Positions 46,267 through 55,998 of a DNA stretch of 64,000 bases are shown here, in pieces (within the stretch, counting starts at the first letter, position 1; the number at the start of each line of letters is the position of its first letter). The notes beneath the pieces are model-generated. The model made no database searches, was not told where the DNA came from, and was given only the letters and a program-made list of their open reading frames with translations. This DNA is from Chromobacterium subtsugae (GTDB taxonomy: Bacteria; Pseudomonadota; Gammaproteobacteria; Burkholderiales; Chromobacteriaceae), in assembly GCF_001676875.1 (NCBI RefSeq), contig NZ_JYKA01000016.1:39004-103003 (forward strand), written 5' to 3'. A program made the position numbers and the translations under genes.

Positions 46267-46583
46267 TCATTCCGCGTCCAAGTTTGGCTTTTTCTGCCCT
46301 CAGGCAGGCTTTTTCGCAAAAAGCGTGTCAAACAGCATAAAAATCCAGGGCACCCCGTCAACACAACATCAAAACATGCGTTTTAACCCTCTGGTTGATA
46401 TCATGGCCGCCCCAAGCCGGGCGGCTCGACGCGCGCCCGGCGGCATGGCAGTGCCGCGGGCCAGGCTTGGCCGCGGCATTTGGATACAAACAGGCTGACC
46501 AACAAAATATTGCCGGACAATCCTGCATGGCCATGCCGTACAATACTTATGAAAACGAAAAAAACGCTTTCCGGAGATGATTC
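46267..46583. other. Intergenic region before the FadR-type regulator
   Basis: No gene is seen. It contains the dyad GCTTTTT-cgc-AAAAAGC (46308-46324) and an AT-rich stretch near 46330-46400. The regulator promoter probably lies in its last 80 bases (TACAAT at about 46538), but no convincing -35 was found. Confidence 0.35.
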
Positions 46584-47252
46584 ATGACTTTCAAGGCCAA
46601 CGACCTGCTGACCGAGCAGATCGCCCAATACCTAGGCAAACAGATCATCCAGGGCGACATGCAACCGGGCGAGCGCATCCAGGAATTGCGGATCGCCGCC
46701 GAACTGGAGGTCAGCCGCGGCTCGGTGCGCGAGGCCTTGCTGATATTGCAGCGCCGCCATCTGGTGGACATTTTCCCGCGCCGCGGCGCGGTGGTGGCCA
46801 GCATAGGCGCGCGCGACGTGCGCGATTTCTTCGACCTGTGGTTCCTGCTGCTGGACCGGGTGGCGCAAAACCTGGCCGCCGGCTGGCAGAACGACGACCT
46901 GGCGCGCTTCATCGAGCTGATGGCCCAGCTGGAGGAAGACAACCGCCGCGATGACCTGCAGGCCTTCTACGAGCACGGCATCGAATTCCTGTCGGCGCTG
47001 TACAACCATGCCGACAACCGCTACCTGACCGATACCCTGAACGACATGCTGCCGCTGACCCAGCGCTGCCTGTACGCGATACTGCGCGCCGGCAAGAGCC
47101 AGATGGACAACACCTACCGTTTCCTGGAAAGCCTGCTGAAGACGCTGATCGCGCGCGACACCAGCCGGCTCAAGCAAATGGTGGCCACTTTCGGCCAGGA
47201 ATACAGCCAGCTGGCGCAAACCGCGGCCGAGGCGCTGGAAGGCCGCCGCTAA
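46584..47252 (+). CDS. GntR-family regulator, FadR/FCD subfamily
   Basis: The 222-residue protein has an N-terminal winged HTH (MQPGERIQELRIAAELEVSRGSVREALLIL, about 25-55) and an all-helical FCD effector domain (about 80-215). The FCD group usually senses carboxylic acids through a metal site; candidate ligands include the His residues in YEHGIEFL and YNHADNRY. It stands alone, so its target is unknown. CCGGAGATGATTC precedes the start. Confidence 0.9.
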   Translation: MTFKANDLLTEQIAQYLGKQIIQGDMQPGERIQELRIAAELEVSRGSVREALLILQRRHLVDIFPRRGAVVASIGARDVRDFFDLWFLLLDRVAQNLAAGWQNDDLARFIELMAQLEEDNRRDDLQAFYEHGIEFLSALYNHADNRYLTDTLNDMLPLTQRCLYAILRAGKSQMDNTYRFLESLLKTLIARDTSRLKQMVATFGQEYSQLAQTAAEALEGRR

Positions 47253-47283
47253 GCCACCGCTTGCCGGCGCCCGCCGCCCATGA

Positions 47284-47323
47284 AAAAAGCCGCCGGCTTC
47301 CAGTTGGAAACCGGCGGCTTTTT
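47284..47323. terminator. Bidirectional terminator between the regulator and folA
   Basis: AAAAAGCCGCCGG / CCGGCGGCTTTTT is a perfect 13-bp stem with T-runs on both strands. It serves the plus-strand regulator and the minus-strand thyA-folA unit. Confidence 0.92.
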
Positions 47324-47334
47324 GTCGCCGCGGC

Positions 47335-47832
47335 TCAGCGCCGCAGGTAATTGACGAAGGCGTAAGCCAGGCCGCCGGCGCTGACCGCTTCCTCGCGCGA
47401 GGCCTGCCGCCAGTCGGCGGCGGAAAATTCAGGGAAGTGGGCGTCGCCGTCGTAGGCGTCGGCGATTTCGGTCAGGCACAAGCGGTCGGCCACGGCGATG
47501 GCCTGCCGGTACAGCTCGGCGCCGCCGATCAGGCACACCTCCTCCACCGCGCCGGCCAGCGCCAGCGCCTCCTCCAGCGAGTGGGCGACTTCCGCGCCGT
47601 CCGCCCGCCAATCGGCCTGGCGGGTCACCACGATGTTGCGCCGGCCCGGCAGCGGCTTGCCGATGGAGTCCCAGGTCTTGCGGCCCATGATCACCGGCTT
47701 GCCCAGCGTGGCCGCCTTGAAATGCCTCAGGTCTTCCGGCAGATGCCAGGGCAGCTGGTTGTCCACACCTATGGTGCGGTTGGACGCCATCGCCGCCACC
47801 AGGGTCAGCCGCGGTTTGTTCTGCGCCGTCAT
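47335..47832 (-). CDS. folA: Dihydrofolate reductase
   Basis: This enzyme reduces dihydrofolate to tetrahydrofolate with NADPH. The 165 residues have the family start [28 protein letters not shown], the [15 protein letters not shown]-binding segment and [14 protein letters not shown]. The ATG at 47832 overlaps the thyA stop by 4 bases. ThyA produces dihydrofolate, the substrate of FolA, so coupled expression is logical. Confidence 0.96.
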   Translation of the reverse strand: MTAQNKPRLTLVAAMASNRTIGVDNQLPWHLPEDLRHFKAATLGKPVIMGRKTWDSIGKPLPGRRNIVVTRQADWRADGAEVAHSLEEALALAGAVEEVCLIGGAELYRQAIAVADRLCLTEIADAYDGDAHFPEFSAADWRQASREEAVSAGGLAYAFVNYLRR

Positions 47833-48623
47833 ACCGCCACCGCCGCCTTGATGTGGGGATGCGGGTCGTAGCCTTGCAGCTCGAAGTCTTCGAAACGGAA
47901 GGCGAACAGATCCGTCACCGCCGGATTGAGCTTCATTGTCGGCAGCGGACGCGGTTCGCGCGTTAATTGCAATTGCGCCTGCTCCAGATGGTTGCTGTAC
48001 AGGTGGGCGTCGCCCAGCGTGTGGATGAAATCGCCGGCCTGCAGCCCGCATACCTGCGCCACCATCATGGTGAGCAAGGCGTAGCTGGCGATATTGAACG
48101 GCACGCCGAGGAAAATGTCGGCCGAACGCTGGTACAGCTGGCAGGACAGCTTGCCGTCGGCCACGTAGAACTGGAACAGGCTGTGGCACGGCGGCAACGC
48201 CATCTGGTCCACCAAAGCCGGGTTCCATGCCGATACGATCAGGCGGCGCGAGTCCGGATTCTTCTTGATCATGCCCAGGAGCTGGCTGATCTGGTCGATA
48301 TGGCGGCCGTCCGGCGCCGGCCAGCTACGCCACTGGTAGCCGTACACCGGGCCGAGGTCGCCGTTTTCGTCGGCCCACTCGTCCCAGATCGACACGCCGT
48401 TTTCCTTCAGATAGCGGATATTGGTGTCGCCGGACAGGAACCACAGCAGTTCATGGATAATGGAGCGCAGATGGCACTTCTTGGTGGTGACCAGCGGAAA
48501 ACCGTCGGCCAGGTTGAAGCGCATCTGGTAGCCGAACACCGAGCGCGTGCCGGTGCCGGTGCGGTCGGCCTTGTCGTGGCCATGCTCCATCACATGGCGC
48601 ATCAGGTCGAGATACTGTTGCAT
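47829..48623 (-). CDS. thyA: Thymidylate synthase
   Basis: This enzyme converts dUMP to dTMP using methylene-tetrahydrofolate. The 264 residues equal the length of the E. coli enzyme. The catalytic cysteine lies in [12 protein letters not shown], and [20 protein letters not shown] is conserved. The ATG at 48623 ([11 protein letters not shown]) matches family starts; the longer open frame upstream is rejected. It is divergent from flhB. Confidence 0.97.
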   Translation of the reverse strand: MQQYLDLMRHVMEHGHDKADRTGTGTRSVFGYQMRFNLADGFPLVTTKKCHLRSIIHELLWFLSGDTNIRYLKENGVSIWDEWADENGDLGPVYGYQWRSWPAPDGRHIDQISQLLGMIKKNPDSRRLIVSAWNPALVDQMALPPCHSLFQFYVADGKLSCQLYQRSADIFLGVPFNIASYALLTMMVAQVCGLQAGDFIHTLGDAHLYSNHLEQAQLQLTREPRPLPTMKLNPAVTDLFAFRFEDFELQGYDPHPHIKAAVAV

Positions 48624-48761
48624 GTTGGCGATCCCATCGATAATCGCTGCATTGTACCGCCTGCGCCGCCGGCAAGCGAGGCTGCGGCGCTGGCCGGAAC
48701 AGCCCGGCATAGGCTACCATTCAGTTTAAAATCAAGACAAAAGCATTATTAAAGCGAGCCC

Positions 48762-49928
48762 ATGGCAGAAGATTCCGACCTCGAACGCACCGAACCCGCG
48801 TCAGCCAAACGGCTGTCCATGGCGCGGGAAGACGGCAACATCCCCCGCTCGCGGGAGTTGTCGACGTTCGCCGTCACCATGGCCGGGGTATCGCTGCTGA
48901 TGAACCTGGGCGGCAAGATCGGCACCTTCCTCGGCGACACCATGCGCCACCTGCTGACCTTCGACCAGAGCACGGTGCAAAGCACCGAGCCGGTGCTGCT
49001 GCGCTTCAAGGAAGCCATTTTCGGCGCGCTGTGGCAATTGGCGCCGTTCTTCGCCGGCCTGGCGCTGGTGGCGCTGTTCACGCCGATGCTGGTAGGCGGC
49101 TGGAACCTGACGCTGAAAGCGATCGGCCCCAATTTCGGCAAGCTCAACCCCTTGCCCGGCATCAAGCGCTTGTTTTCGCTGAACGCCGTCACCGAAGGCT
49201 TCAAAGCCATTCTGAAAAGCCTGCTGATAGGCGGCATCGCCACCTGGTACATCTGGCGCGAGCGCGGCGAAGTCATCGGTCTATTGGCGATGCCGCTGGA
49301 ATCGGCCATCCTGAAGATGACCGACCTGATCATCCACACCTTCTTCATCGTCGCCTCGGCGATGATCCTGCTGGTGGCGATAGACGTGCCCTACCAGCTG
49401 TGGAGCTACTACAAGAAGCTGCGCATGACCAAGGAAGAGGTCAAGCAGGAATACAAGGAAGCCGAAGGCTCGCCGGAAGTGAAGGGCCGCATCCGCCAGA
49501 TGCAGCGCGAGGCGGCGCGCAAGCGAATGATGCAGGAGGTGCCCAAGGCCAACGTGATCGTCACCAACCCGACCCACTTCGCGGTGGCGCTGAAATACGA
49601 CGACACCATGCGCGCGCCGCAGGTGGTGGCCAAGGGTTCGCTGAAGCTGGCGGAAAAAATCGTCGACACCGGCAAGGGCAGCCATGTGCCGGTGATGCGC
49701 TCCCCCAGCTTCGCGCGGGCGCTGTACTTCAACGCCGAGCTGGGCGAGGACATTCCGGCGCCGCTATACGCGGCGGCGGCGCAAGTGCTGGCCTATATCT
49801 TCCAGCTGCAGCAATACCAGGCGGTCGGCGGCCTCGCGCCGGTGTTCCCGGACAAGCTGGAAGTGCCCGCCGAGCTTGACCCCTACAGCAAACGTCCGCA
49901 AGATTCGGCGCCTGAAGAAAGCCTATAA
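48762..49928 (+). CDS. flhB: Flagellar type III export protein FlhB
   Basis: FlhB is the export-gate component that switches substrate class. The 388 residues have four transmembrane helices in the N-terminal half and the autocleavage site NPTH (N269-P270-T271-H272) in the cytoplasmic half. It opens the flhB-flhA-flhF-flhG-fliA block and lies 6 bases before flhA. Confidence 0.97.
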   Translation: MAEDSDLERTEPASAKRLSMAREDGNIPRSRELSTFAVTMAGVSLLMNLGGKIGTFLGDTMRHLLTFDQSTVQSTEPVLLRFKEAIFGALWQLAPFFAGLALVALFTPMLVGGWNLTLKAIGPNFGKLNPLPGIKRLFSLNAVTEGFKAILKSLLIGGIATWYIWRERGEVIGLLAMPLESAILKMTDLIIHTFFIVASAMILLVAIDVPYQLWSYYKKLRMTKEEVKQEYKEAEGSPEVKGRIRQMQREAARKRMMQEVPKANVIVTNPTHFAVALKYDDTMRAPQVVAKGSLKLAEKIVDTGKGSHVPVMRSPSFARALYFNAELGEDIPAPLYAAAAQVLAYIFQLQQYQAVGGLAPVFPDKLEVPAELDPYSKRPQDSAPEESL

Positions 49929-49934
49929 GCCAGC

Positions 49935-52016
49935 ATGGACTCCATCCTACAGATCCTCCGCAGCCTCAAGATCTCCCAGCTCGCCGGGCCGGTGCTCATC
50001 ATCCTGATCCTGACGATGATGGTGCTGCCGCTGCCGCCGGTGCTGCTGGACATCTTCTTCACCTTCAACATCGCGGTGTCGGTGATCGTGCTGCTGGTCG
50101 GCATCAATGTCAGGAAGCCGCTGGATTTCTCGTCCTTTCCCTCGGTGCTGCTGGTCACCACGCTGCTGCGGCTGTCGCTGAACGTCGCCTCCAGCCGGGT
50201 AGTGCTGCTGGAAGGCCATACCGGCCCGGACGCCGCCGGCAAGGTGATCGAATCGTTCTCCCACTTCCTGGTGGGCGGCAACGTCGCCATCGGCATCGTG
50301 GTGTTCGTCATCATCACCATCATCAACTTCGTGGTGATCACCAAGGGCGCCGGCCGGATCGCCGAAGTGTCGGCGCGCTTCACCCTGGACGCGATGCCGG
50401 GCAAGCAGATGGCGATCGACGCCGACCTCAACGCCGGCCTGATCGGCGAGGACGAGGCCCGCAAGCGCCGCTCCACCATCGCCGAGGAAGCCAACTTCTT
50501 CGGCGCGATGGACGGTGCCTCCAAATTCGTCCGCGGCGACGCGATGGCCGGCATCATGATCATCCTGATCAACATCATCGGCGGCCTGATCGTCGGCGTG
50601 GTGCAGCACGACCTGCCGGCCGGCCAGGCGGCCGAAACCTATACGCTGCTGACCATAGGCGACGGCCTGGTGGCGCAGATCCCGGCGCTGATCATCTCCA
50701 CCGCCGCCGGCATCGTGGTGTCGCGCGTCGGCACCGAACAGGACATGTCGGAGCAGTTCCTGACCCAGCTGTTCACCAAGCCGCAGGTGCTGTACATCAC
50801 CTCGGCGGTGATAGGCATGATAGGCCTGATCCCCAACATGCCCCATCTGTCCTTCCTGCTGATCGCCGGCGCGCTGCTGCTCCTGGCCCGGATGATGGAG
50901 CAACGCCGGCTGCGCGACTTGGCCCGCGAACAGCAGGCCGCCCAGCCGCCGGCGCCGCCGGAGCAGCAAGGCGCGGAAGTCAGCTGGAACGACGTCCAGC
51001 ACGTCGACCAGCTCGGCATGGAAGTGGGCTACCGGCTGATTCCGCTGGTGGACCGTACCCAGGACGGCGAGCTGCTGCGCCGCATCCGCGGCATCCGCAA
51101 GAAGATCGCGCAGGATCTGGGCTTCCTGGTGCCGCCGGTCCACATCCGCGACAATCTGGAAATCAAGCCCAACGCCTACCGCATCCTGCTCAAGGGCGTG
51201 GAGCTGGGCAAGGGCGAGGCCTATATCGGCCAGTTCCTGGCGATCAACCCCGGCCGGGTCAGCAAGGAGATCGCCGGCAACGCCACCACCGACCCAGCCT
51301 TCGGCCTGCCGGCGGTATGGATAGAGGCCGGCAAGCGGGAAGAAGCGCAATCTCTGGGCTATACCGTGGTGGATGCCAGCACCGTGGTGGCCACCCATAT
51401 CTCCAACCTGCTGCAAACCCACTCAGCCGAGCTGCTGGGCCGCGAAGAAGTGCAGGCGCTGATAGACCACCAGGCCAAGGAATCGCCGAAACTGATAGAA
51501 GACCTGGTGCCCAAGGTGGTGCCGGTCGGCACGCTGCAGAAAGTGCTGCAACAGCTGTTGAACGACGGCATCCACATCCGCGACTTCCGCACCATCGTGG
51601 AAACGCTGGCCGACCATATCGGCGTCACCCAGGATGTGGACGAGTTGACCGGCTCCGTCCGTACCGCGCTGTCGCGGGTGATCGTGCAGCAGCTCTTCCC
51701 GGGCGAAGCCGAACTGCCGCTGATGACGCTGGAGCCTCAGCTTGAAAACGTGCTGATGCAGGCGGTGCAGTCCAAGGCCGGCGGCGGACTGGAGCCCGGC
51801 CTGGCGGAAAACCTGCTGTCCAGCGCGGCGCAACAGACCGAACAGGTGGAGATTCAGGGTTACAATCCGGTACTGCTGACCGCACCCGGCCTGCGGCCGC
51901 TGCTGGCGCGTTTCCTGCGCCGGGCATTGCCGCAGCTGCGTGTGATTTCGCATAATGAGATTCCGGACAATAAATCCATTCGTATAATTGCGGTAATCGG
52001 CGGCAGCAAGGGCTAA
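49935..52016 (+). CDS. flhA: Flagellar type III export gate protein FlhA
   Basis: The 693-residue protein has about eight N-terminal transmembrane helices, the conserved FHIPEP-type region (RFTLDAMPGKQMAIDADLNAG), and a large cytoplasmic domain (about 330-693) that docks chaperone-substrate complexes. It sits directly between flhB and flhF. Confidence 0.98.
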   Translation: MDSILQILRSLKISQLAGPVLIILILTMMVLPLPPVLLDIFFTFNIAVSVIVLLVGINVRKPLDFSSFPSVLLVTTLLRLSLNVASSRVVLLEGHTGPDAAGKVIESFSHFLVGGNVAIGIVVFVIITIINFVVITKGAGRIAEVSARFTLDAMPGKQMAIDADLNAGLIGEDEARKRRSTIAEEANFFGAMDGASKFVRGDAMAGIMIILINIIGGLIVGVVQHDLPAGQAAETYTLLTIGDGLVAQIPALIISTAAGIVVSRVGTEQDMSEQFLTQLFTKPQVLYITSAVIGMIGLIPNMPHLSFLLIAGALLLLARMMEQRRLRDLAREQQAAQPPAPPEQQGAEVSWNDVQHVDQLGMEVGYRLIPLVDRTQDGELLRRIRGIRKKIAQDLGFLVPPVHIRDNLEIKPNAYRILLKGVELGKGEAYIGQFLAINPGRVSKEIAGNATTDPAFGLPAVWIEAGKREEAQSLGYTVVDASTVVATHISNLLQTHSAELLGREEVQALIDHQAKESPKLIEDLVPKVVPVGTLQKVLQQLLNDGIHIRDFRTIVETLADHIGVTQDVDELTGSVRTALSRVIVQQLFPGEAELPLMTLEPQLENVLMQAVQSKAGGGLEPGLAENLLSSAAQQTEQVEIQGYNPVLLTAPGLRPLLARFLRRALPQLRVISHNEIPDNKSIRIIAVIGGSKG

Positions 52017-52029
52017 GGGCTAATCAATA

Positions 52030-53508
52030 ATGGTGGTGAAAAAGTTCTTCGGGAAGACCACTCGAGACGCACTCAGGCAAGTTCGCGAAGAACTGGGGGC
52101 GGACGCCCTCATTTTGTCCAATCGGCCCACCATGGGCGGCGGCGTCGAAATCATGGCGGTGGCCGACGCCGACGTCGCCAACCTGGCCAGCACGCTGTCC
52201 ACCTCCAGCAGCAAGCACCCGCCGCGCAACGCGCCGCCGGCGGTGAACCGCCCGCAGCAGCCCGCGCCCATCCCGCCCAACGGCAGCGCGGTGAACCGCG
52301 CCATCGCCCGCACCTACGCGATGCCGGTGGAGCCGCTGGAAAGCCCGGCGGCGCCGCGTCTGGAAAGCGCCCCTCGGCCGCGGATGGAGCCGGTCTACGC
52401 GCCGCCCGAGCCGGCGCAGGCCCCGCCGCGCCAAAGCGCGCAACCGGTCCGTCCAGCCGCCGCGCCCCAGCCGGCCCAAGCGCGCCCGGCGGCGCGGCCG
52501 CCGCAAATGCCGGCGTCGCCGCCGCCGACGCTGTCCCACGCCAATGGCGAGGAGCCGGAACAAATGGCGCAGGAACTCAGACAGATAGGCGACGAGATCA
52601 AGCTGCTCAGAAGCCTGCTGCAAAGCCAGCTGGCCAGCTTCGCCTGGTCCGACATGGAGGGCAAGGCGCCCAATCGCATCGAGCTGTTCAAGCACCTGCT
52701 GGCGATGGGCTTCTCCGCGCAGCTGATCCGCCAACTGATTGAAAAAATGCCGGCGCAATACCAAGCCGAAGTGGCGGTGAAATGGGCGCGCTCGGCGTTG
52801 GTGCACAATCTGAAATGCGCCGACGCCGACCGCGAGGTGATGGACCGCGGCGGCATCTTCGCGCTGGTCGGCCCCACCGGCGTCGGCAAGACCACCACCG
52901 TGGCCAAGCTGGCCGCCCGCGCGACGATGCGCTTCGGCGCCCAGCACGTGGCGCTGATCACCACAGATAGCTACCGGATCGGCGCGCAGGACCAGTTGCG
53001 CATCTACGGCAAGATCCTGGGCGTGCCGGTATTTTCCATCCAGAACGAGGGCGACCTGCAGCTGACGCTGGCCGACCTGTCCAACCGCCACATCGTGTTC
53101 ATCGACACCGTCGGCATGGGCCAGCGCGACGCGCGCGTGCTGGCGCAGATCGACATGCTGCGCACCGCCGGCCGGCCGATAGAGCGGCTGCTGCTCTTGG
53201 CCGCCAACACCGACGGCCATACGCTGGAAGACGTGGTGAAACGCTACCGCGGCGACGGCCTGGCCGGCTGCATCCTGTCCAAGATAGACGAAGCGGTGGC
53301 GCAAGGTCCCAGCCTGGATGTGATCATCCGCAACCGGCTCAAGCTGTATTTCATCACCAACGGCCAGCGCGTGCCGGAAGACCTGCACTCGGCCAACGCC
53401 GCCTTCCTGGTGGACCGCGCGATGCGCGCGCAGCAGATAGGCTCGCCGTTTTCGCTGCAGGCCGATGAATTGCCCATCATGCAGGCGGCTCAGGCCGGAT
53501 GGCTGTGA
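52030..53508 (+). CDS. flhF: Flagellar biosynthesis GTPase FlhF
   Basis: FlhF is an SRP-type GTPase that positions and numbers polar flagella. The 492 residues comprise a short N-terminal region, a long Pro/Ala-rich linker (about 58-170), an N domain, and a G domain with P-loop GPTGVGKTTT (281-290), TTDSYRIGAQDQL and IDTVGMGQRD. In IDTVGMGQRD the usual DTAG motif reads DTVG. The 3' end overlaps the next gene by 10 bases. Confidence 0.96.
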   Translation: MVVKKFFGKTTRDALRQVREELGADALILSNRPTMGGGVEIMAVADADVANLASTLSTSSSKHPPRNAPPAVNRPQQPAPIPPNGSAVNRAIARTYAMPVEPLESPAAPRLESAPRPRMEPVYAPPEPAQAPPRQSAQPVRPAAAPQPAQARPAARPPQMPASPPPTLSHANGEEPEQMAQELRQIGDEIKLLRSLLQSQLASFAWSDMEGKAPNRIELFKHLLAMGFSAQLIRQLIEKMPAQYQAEVAVKWARSALVHNLKCADADREVMDRGGIFALVGPTGVGKTTTVAKLAARATMRFGAQHVALITTDSYRIGAQDQLRIYGKILGVPVFSIQNEGDLQLTLADLSNRHIVFIDTVGMGQRDARVLAQIDMLRTAGRPIERLLLLAANTDGHTLEDVVKRYRGDGLAGCILSKIDEAVAQGPSLDVIIRNRLKLYFITNGQRVPEDLHSANAAFLVDRAMRAQQIGSPFSLQADELPIMQAAQAGWL

Positions 53509-54383
53509 ACGCGATGACGGATCAAGCCGCCAGCCTCCGCCTGCTCGCCGCGCAGCAGAACCGCGCTCCCAGCTTCGCCTTCATCGGCTCGGAGCGCTCC
53601 GGCACCAGCACCGTGGTGACCGAGTTGGCGCTGGGCCTGGCCTATGCCGGGCTGCGGCCGCTGGTGGTAGACTGTTGCCTGGGGCAGGTGCAGACGCGCC
53701 GCCTGGGCGTCCCCGCCACCGCCACGCTGGAAAGCCAGGTGGTCAACGCCGGCGGGCTGGACGACATGATGATCACCTCGCGCCAGGGGGTACAGCTGGT
53801 CAATCTCTATGCGCGGCCGGAACAGCGCGCGCTGTTCTCCGCCCAACTGTGGCTCAGGCTGGGCAGCGAATTCGGCGCGCAGGAGCGCGACGCCTCGGCG
53901 CTGCTGATCGACGTGCCCAACCCCGGCCTGGACGCCATCCCCGCCAGCGTGGCCGACAACCTGGTGCTGGTGCTGACCCCGGCCGCCGAATCGCTGACCG
54001 CCGCCTACGCCAACATCAAGCGCCTGGCCAGCCTGTACGGCCGCCAGCGCTTCAATGTGCTGATCAACCGCGCGCGCCATCTGGACGAGGCGCGCGAGCT
54101 GTTCACCCGCCTGTCGGCCGTCACCAGCGAATTCCTGACGGTGTCGCTGCGCTGGGTGGGCTTCGTGCCGCAGGACAGCGCCGTGCGCCGCAGCCAGACG
54201 CTGCACCGTCCGATGATGGAAGCCTTCCCCGACAGCGAGGCCGCCGCGGCGTTTTCCCAGCTGGCGGCGGTGCTGCTGCATTGGGACGCGCCGGAAACCA
54301 CACGTGACAATACCGGATACATGGACTTGCTGATTGCCGCCTCGCGCGACTGGGCCGAGGCAGATGGAGCCAAACCCCTATGA
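53499..54383 (+). CDS. flhG: FlhG/FleN-like MinD-family protein with degenerate P-loop
   Basis: FlhG partners FlhF to limit flagellar number. The position between flhF and fliA and the ParA/MinD-like body (VVDCCLGQVQTRRLG, LLIDVPN, NLVLVLTPAAESLTAAYANIK) support this. The deviant Walker A is altered: GSERSGTSTVV (from residue 30) replaces the usual KGGVGKTT, losing both lysines. It may therefore not hydrolyse ATP normally. An alternative start is the ATG at 53514. It overlaps flhF by 10 bases and fliA by 4. Confidence 0.82.
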   Translation: MAVNAMTDQAASLRLLAAQQNRAPSFAFIGSERSGTSTVVTELALGLAYAGLRPLVVDCCLGQVQTRRLGVPATATLESQVVNAGGLDDMMITSRQGVQLVNLYARPEQRALFSAQLWLRLGSEFGAQERDASALLIDVPNPGLDAIPASVADNLVLVLTPAAESLTAAYANIKRLASLYGRQRFNVLINRARHLDEARELFTRLSAVTSEFLTVSLRWVGFVPQDSAVRRSQTLHRPMMEAFPDSEAAAAFSQLAAVLLHWDAPETTRDNTGYMDLLIAASRDWAEADGAKPL

Positions 54384-55120
54384 ACCCGTCCTTTCGCCGA
54401 TCGGGCTACGCCAATGCGGCCCCCAGCGTCGAGATAGACGTGGAGGCCCACGCGCCGCTGGTACGCAAACTGGCCAGCATCATGATCGCCCGGCTGCCGG
54501 CCTCGGTGGATCTGGGCGACCTGATCCAGGTCGGCATGATCGGCCTGATCGAAGCCGCGCGCCAGTTCGACCCGGCGCAGGGCGTGATGTTCGAAACTTT
54601 CGCCAGTCAGCGCATCCGCGGCGCGATGCTGGACGAACTGCGCCGCGAGGACTGGCTGCCGCGCCAGGCGCGCCGCCAGGCCCGCCAGATCGAAGAAGCG
54701 ATCGCCCGGCTCGAACAGCAGCTCGGCCGCGCGCCGCTGGAGTCGGAAATCGCCGCCGAGCTGGGCGTGGAGCTGGAGCAGTACCAGGACATGCTGGGAG
54801 AATGCAAGGGCACCACCCTGCTACACTTCGAGGACTTCGCCAGCGACGACGAGAACCCGCACAACCCGGTGGCCAACGTCGCCGACGACGATTCGCCGGA
54901 CCCGCTGGCGACGCTGGCCGACGACAGCTTCCGCCAGCATCTGATCAGCGCGATCAAATTCCTGCCCGAGCGCGACCAGCTGGTGATGGCGCTGTACTAC
55001 GAGCAGGAGCTGAACCTGAAGGAAATCGGCGCGGTGCTCGGCGTCACCGAGTCCCGGGTCTGTCAGCTGCACAGCCAGGCCATCGCCAGGCTGCGGGCAA
55101 AACTGAAAGACTGGCTGTAA
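54380..55120 (+). CDS. fliA: Flagellar sigma factor FliA (sigma-28)
   Basis: The 246-residue sigma factor directs late flagellar and chemotaxis genes. It has sigma region 2 (APLVRKLASIMIARLPASVDLGDLIQVG, QFDPAQGVMFETFASQRIRGAMLDELR), region 3 and region 4 (LVMALYYEQELNLKEIGAVLGVTESRVCQLHSQAI). It overlaps the flhG-like gene by 4 bases. Between it and the next gene is a GGCCCGG/CCGGGCT hairpin without a T-run. Confidence 0.97.
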   Translation: MNPSFRRSGYANAAPSVEIDVEAHAPLVRKLASIMIARLPASVDLGDLIQVGMIGLIEAARQFDPAQGVMFETFASQRIRGAMLDELRREDWLPRQARRQARQIEEAIARLEQQLGRAPLESEIAAELGVELEQYQDMLGECKGTTLLHFEDFASDDENPHNPVANVADDDSPDPLATLADDSFRQHLISAIKFLPERDQLVMALYYEQELNLKEIGAVLGVTESRVCQLHSQAIARLRAKLKDWL

Positions 55121-55179
55121 GGGAAGGCCCGGTTTGCGTGATGCCGGGCTTCAGACCAGATCAATAACGGAAACACCTT

Positions 55180-55929
55180 GTGGACAAGATCAGTCTTATC
55201 GCCATCATCCTGGGCCTGACCGCCATCGTCGCCGGCCAGGCCATCGAAGGGGGCAGCCTCGGCTCGCTGATGCAGCTGACCGCCTTCATGATCGTCATCG
55301 GCGGCACCACCAGCGCGGTGATGCTGCAAAGCACGCCCAAGCAGTTCATGGCCGGCCTGCGCATGGTGCGCTGGATCTTCCGCCCGCCCAATTTCGACCA
55401 CGAGAAAATGATCCGCGAAGTGGTGAACTGGAGCCAGACCTCGCGCAAGGGCGGCCTGCTGGCGCTGGAAGGCGTGATCAATCAGCAACGCGATCCCTTC
55501 ACCAAGAAAGCGCTGCAGATGCTGGTGGACGGCACCGAGCCGGACACGCTGCGCGCGGTGATGGACGTGGAAATCAGCATGTTCGAGCACGCCCGCAAGC
55601 AGGCGGCGCGGATCTGGGAATCGGCCGGCGGCTATTCGCCGACCATGGGGATTCTGGGCGCGGTGCTGGGCCTGATCCACGTGATGGAAAACCTCTCCGA
55701 CCCATCCAAGCTGGGCGGCGGCATCGCGGTGGCCTTCGTCGCCACCGTCTACGGCGTCGGTTCGGCCAACCTGTTTTTCCTGCCGGTCGGCAACAAGCTC
55801 AAACACTTGGTGGCGTCGGAGCTGGCGATGAAAGAGCTGGTGGTGGAGGGCATAGTCGCCATCGCCAACGGCGAAAACCCGCGCATCATCGAAAGCCGGC
55901 TGCGCGGCTTCCTGGCGATGCATGAATAA
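55180..55929 (+). CDS. motC: MotA/MotC-type flagellar stator protein
   Basis: The 249-residue protein has four transmembrane helices and the MotA/ExbB signature (GYSPTMGILGAVLGLIHVMENL, GGGIAVAFVATVYGVGSANLFFLP). Length and sequence resemble MotC of betaproteobacterial and pseudomonad second stators. It starts with GTG at 55180. No MotB/MotD partner follows; the next gene is a nuclease on the other strand after a terminator, so the partner must lie elsewhere. It may be co-transcribed with fliA. Confidence 0.88.
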   Translation: MDKISLIAIILGLTAIVAGQAIEGGSLGSLMQLTAFMIVIGGTTSAVMLQSTPKQFMAGLRMVRWIFRPPNFDHEKMIREVVNWSQTSRKGGLLALEGVINQQRDPFTKKALQMLVDGTEPDTLRAVMDVEISMFEHARKQAARIWESAGGYSPTMGILGAVLGLIHVMENLSDPSKLGGGIAVAFVATVYGVGSANLFFLPVGNKLKHLVASELAMKELVVEGIVAIANGENPRIIESRLRGFLAMHE

Positions 55930-55952
55930 ACCGCTACCGCGTTAGCTCGCAA

Positions 55953-55981
55953 AAAAGGCAAGCCAGGGGGGCTTGCCTTTT
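55953..55981 (+). terminator. Terminator of the flagellar block
   Basis: AAAAGGCAAGCC / GGCTTGCCTTTT is a perfect 12-bp stem with a 5-base loop. The A/T ends make it usable from both sides, so it may also serve the convergent nuclease gene. Confidence 0.9.
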
Positions 55982-55998
55982 GGCTTTGCGCTGTCAGC

